Below, piece after piece: positions 40,106 through 40,679 of a stretch of DNA of 40,679 nt. The DNA lies in assembly GCA_964459445.1 (NCBI GenBank), contig CAYWMP010000031.1:1-40679 (forward strand), written 5' to 3'. Each line of letters opens with the position of its first letter. The stretch's first letter is position 1. The stretch comes from CAYWMP01 sp964459445. GTDB lineage: Bacteria; Desulfobacterota; DSM-4660; Desulfatiglandales; HGW-15. Below the pieces are notes generated by a model. That model saw only the letters and a program-made list of their open reading frames with translations. It had not been told where the DNA came from and did no database searches. Position numbers and translations under genes: made by a program.

Positions 40106-40679
40106 ATGCTAACTCCGCAACGGACAATAACCAAAAATCTGCTGACCTCGGCTTTACTCTTACTTATCCTTTTTGGATTTGAATCCCTGGCATCAGCTCA
40201 ATCACCGGATGCCACCGGGTCAGTGGCGTTGTCACGCTTCTTGGGCATGATTCAAACCATGCTGATCTACGGTGTCTTCTATTCACTTCTTGCTTTAGGG
40301 TTTGCACTAATATTCGGGGCCGCCCGAGTAATCAATCTATATCACGGCACATTCTACATGCTAGGTGCCTATTTCTTTGCAACATTTTCTAAGCCAGCGA
40401 ACTTCAGACTACCGGGAGTTGCTTTTTGGGCAATCCAAATCGTAATTATTATCGTCCTCATTTATCATATCGCGAAAACGCGGAAGACAGCAAACAGCCC
40501 CCCTAAAGATTTCTTCAAACAAATTAGCCGTCCTGCGGCCCTACTTATCATCTTGGAAGTCGCGCTATTACTTCTATATTTTCGCGCCCATATGCCTAGT
40601 GTCTATCATTTTAACCTGTTCGTCGGCATCGCTATCTCAATGACTTTAATCGGCTTACTCGCAATCTTTATTTATAAAT
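40106..40679 (+). CDS. LivH-like branched-chain/organic-acid ABC permease, N-terminal part (3' end outside window)
   Basis: The open frame runs from ATG 40106 (GGGGTGG just upstream) to the window end, 191 codons. A hydrophobic signal-like segment (residues 12-31, ending LASAQ) precedes the first permease helices: MLIYGVFYSLLALGFALIFG, then ARVINLYHGTFYMLGAYFF, matching the LivH segment that normally reads INFAHG-YM-GAY. The extra N-terminal segment and an inserted hydrophilic stretch (KTRKTANSPPKDFFK) are not usual for LivH. Together with the upstream ligase and SDR it probably imports the substrate of this locus. Confidence 0.78.
   Translation, partial: MLTPQRTITKNLLTSALLLLILFGFESLASAQSPDATGSVALSRFLGMIQTMLIYGVFYSLLALGFALIFGAARVINLYHGTFYMLGAYFFATFSKPANFRLPGVAFWAIQIVIIIVLIYHIAKTRKTANSPPKDFFKQISRPAALLIILEVALLLLYFRAHMPSVYHFNLFVGIAISMTLIGLLAIFIYK

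Noticed and set aside
1..40679. CRISPR arrays, tRNA/rRNA genes, insertion-sequence transposases, integrases or phage genes
   Set aside because: No regularly spaced repeats, no tRNA-like cloverleaf or rRNA sequence, and no transposase or integrase frames were noticed in either strand.

Overview
The window looks like a chromosomal contig from an anaerobic deltaproteobacterium (Desulfobacterota, probably a sulfate reducer or syntroph). This is inferred from a ferredoxin-linked 2-oxoacid oxidoreductase, a likely selenocysteine-containing exported rhodanese, a DUF362 protein, a YihY protein of the type seen in that group, and an acyl-CoA ligase/SDR/LivH-type locus. No rRNA, tRNA, CRISPR, integrase or transposase was seen. 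A 100-N scaffold gap lies at 1739-1838.

Layout. 1-3004: the 3' end of pgk; a ribbon-helix-helix/PIN toxin-antitoxin pair with promoter and operator; a yihY-type gene broken by the gap; a periplasmic rhodanese whose reading frame continues through an in-frame TGA followed by a SECIS-like hairpin; a terminator; a small His/Tyr/Gly-rich lipoprotein. 3005-6078: a 2-oxoacid:acceptor oxidoreductase of two genes (alpha, and a beta-gamma fusion). 6302-17567 (minus strand): a long operon led by an RpiR regulator, then cyclase, DUF362, cyclase, a complete ribose-type ABC importer, a DapA-family aldolase, a DgoK-family kinase and a CtBP-like 2-hydroxyacid dehydrogenase. 18010-19293 (plus): a divergent LarA-family nickel-pincer racemase/epimerase. 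19328-26366 (minus): a second ribose-type importer with its own DapA-family protein and an Fe-S old-yellow-enzyme-like protein. 26633-30071 (plus): a second 2-hydroxyacid dehydrogenase, an FGGY sugar kinase and an EamA exporter. 30286-34598 (minus): a polar amino-acid importer (aapJQMP order). 34985-35632: a LOG-family protein. 35963 to the end: a TetR regulator, an SDR, an acyl-CoA ligase, an alpha/beta hydrolase and the start of a LivH-like permease.

How it works together (inference). The block 6302-30071 reads as one catabolic island for a sugar acid or similar hydroxy-acid: two binding-protein importers, a LarA-type epimerase, two metal-dependent cyclase/hydrolases, two pyruvate-type aldolases sharing an unusual active-site loop, two kinases and two hydroxyacid dehydrogenases. 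A/T-rich inverted repeats with a core like AAGAAATTTCTT lie at the promoters of the RpiR operon, larA and the second importer, so one RpiR protein may control the whole island. No sugar-acid dehydratase is visible, so the chemistry between uptake and aldol cleavage is unexplained. This and the predicted Sec-rhodanese are the most interesting parts.
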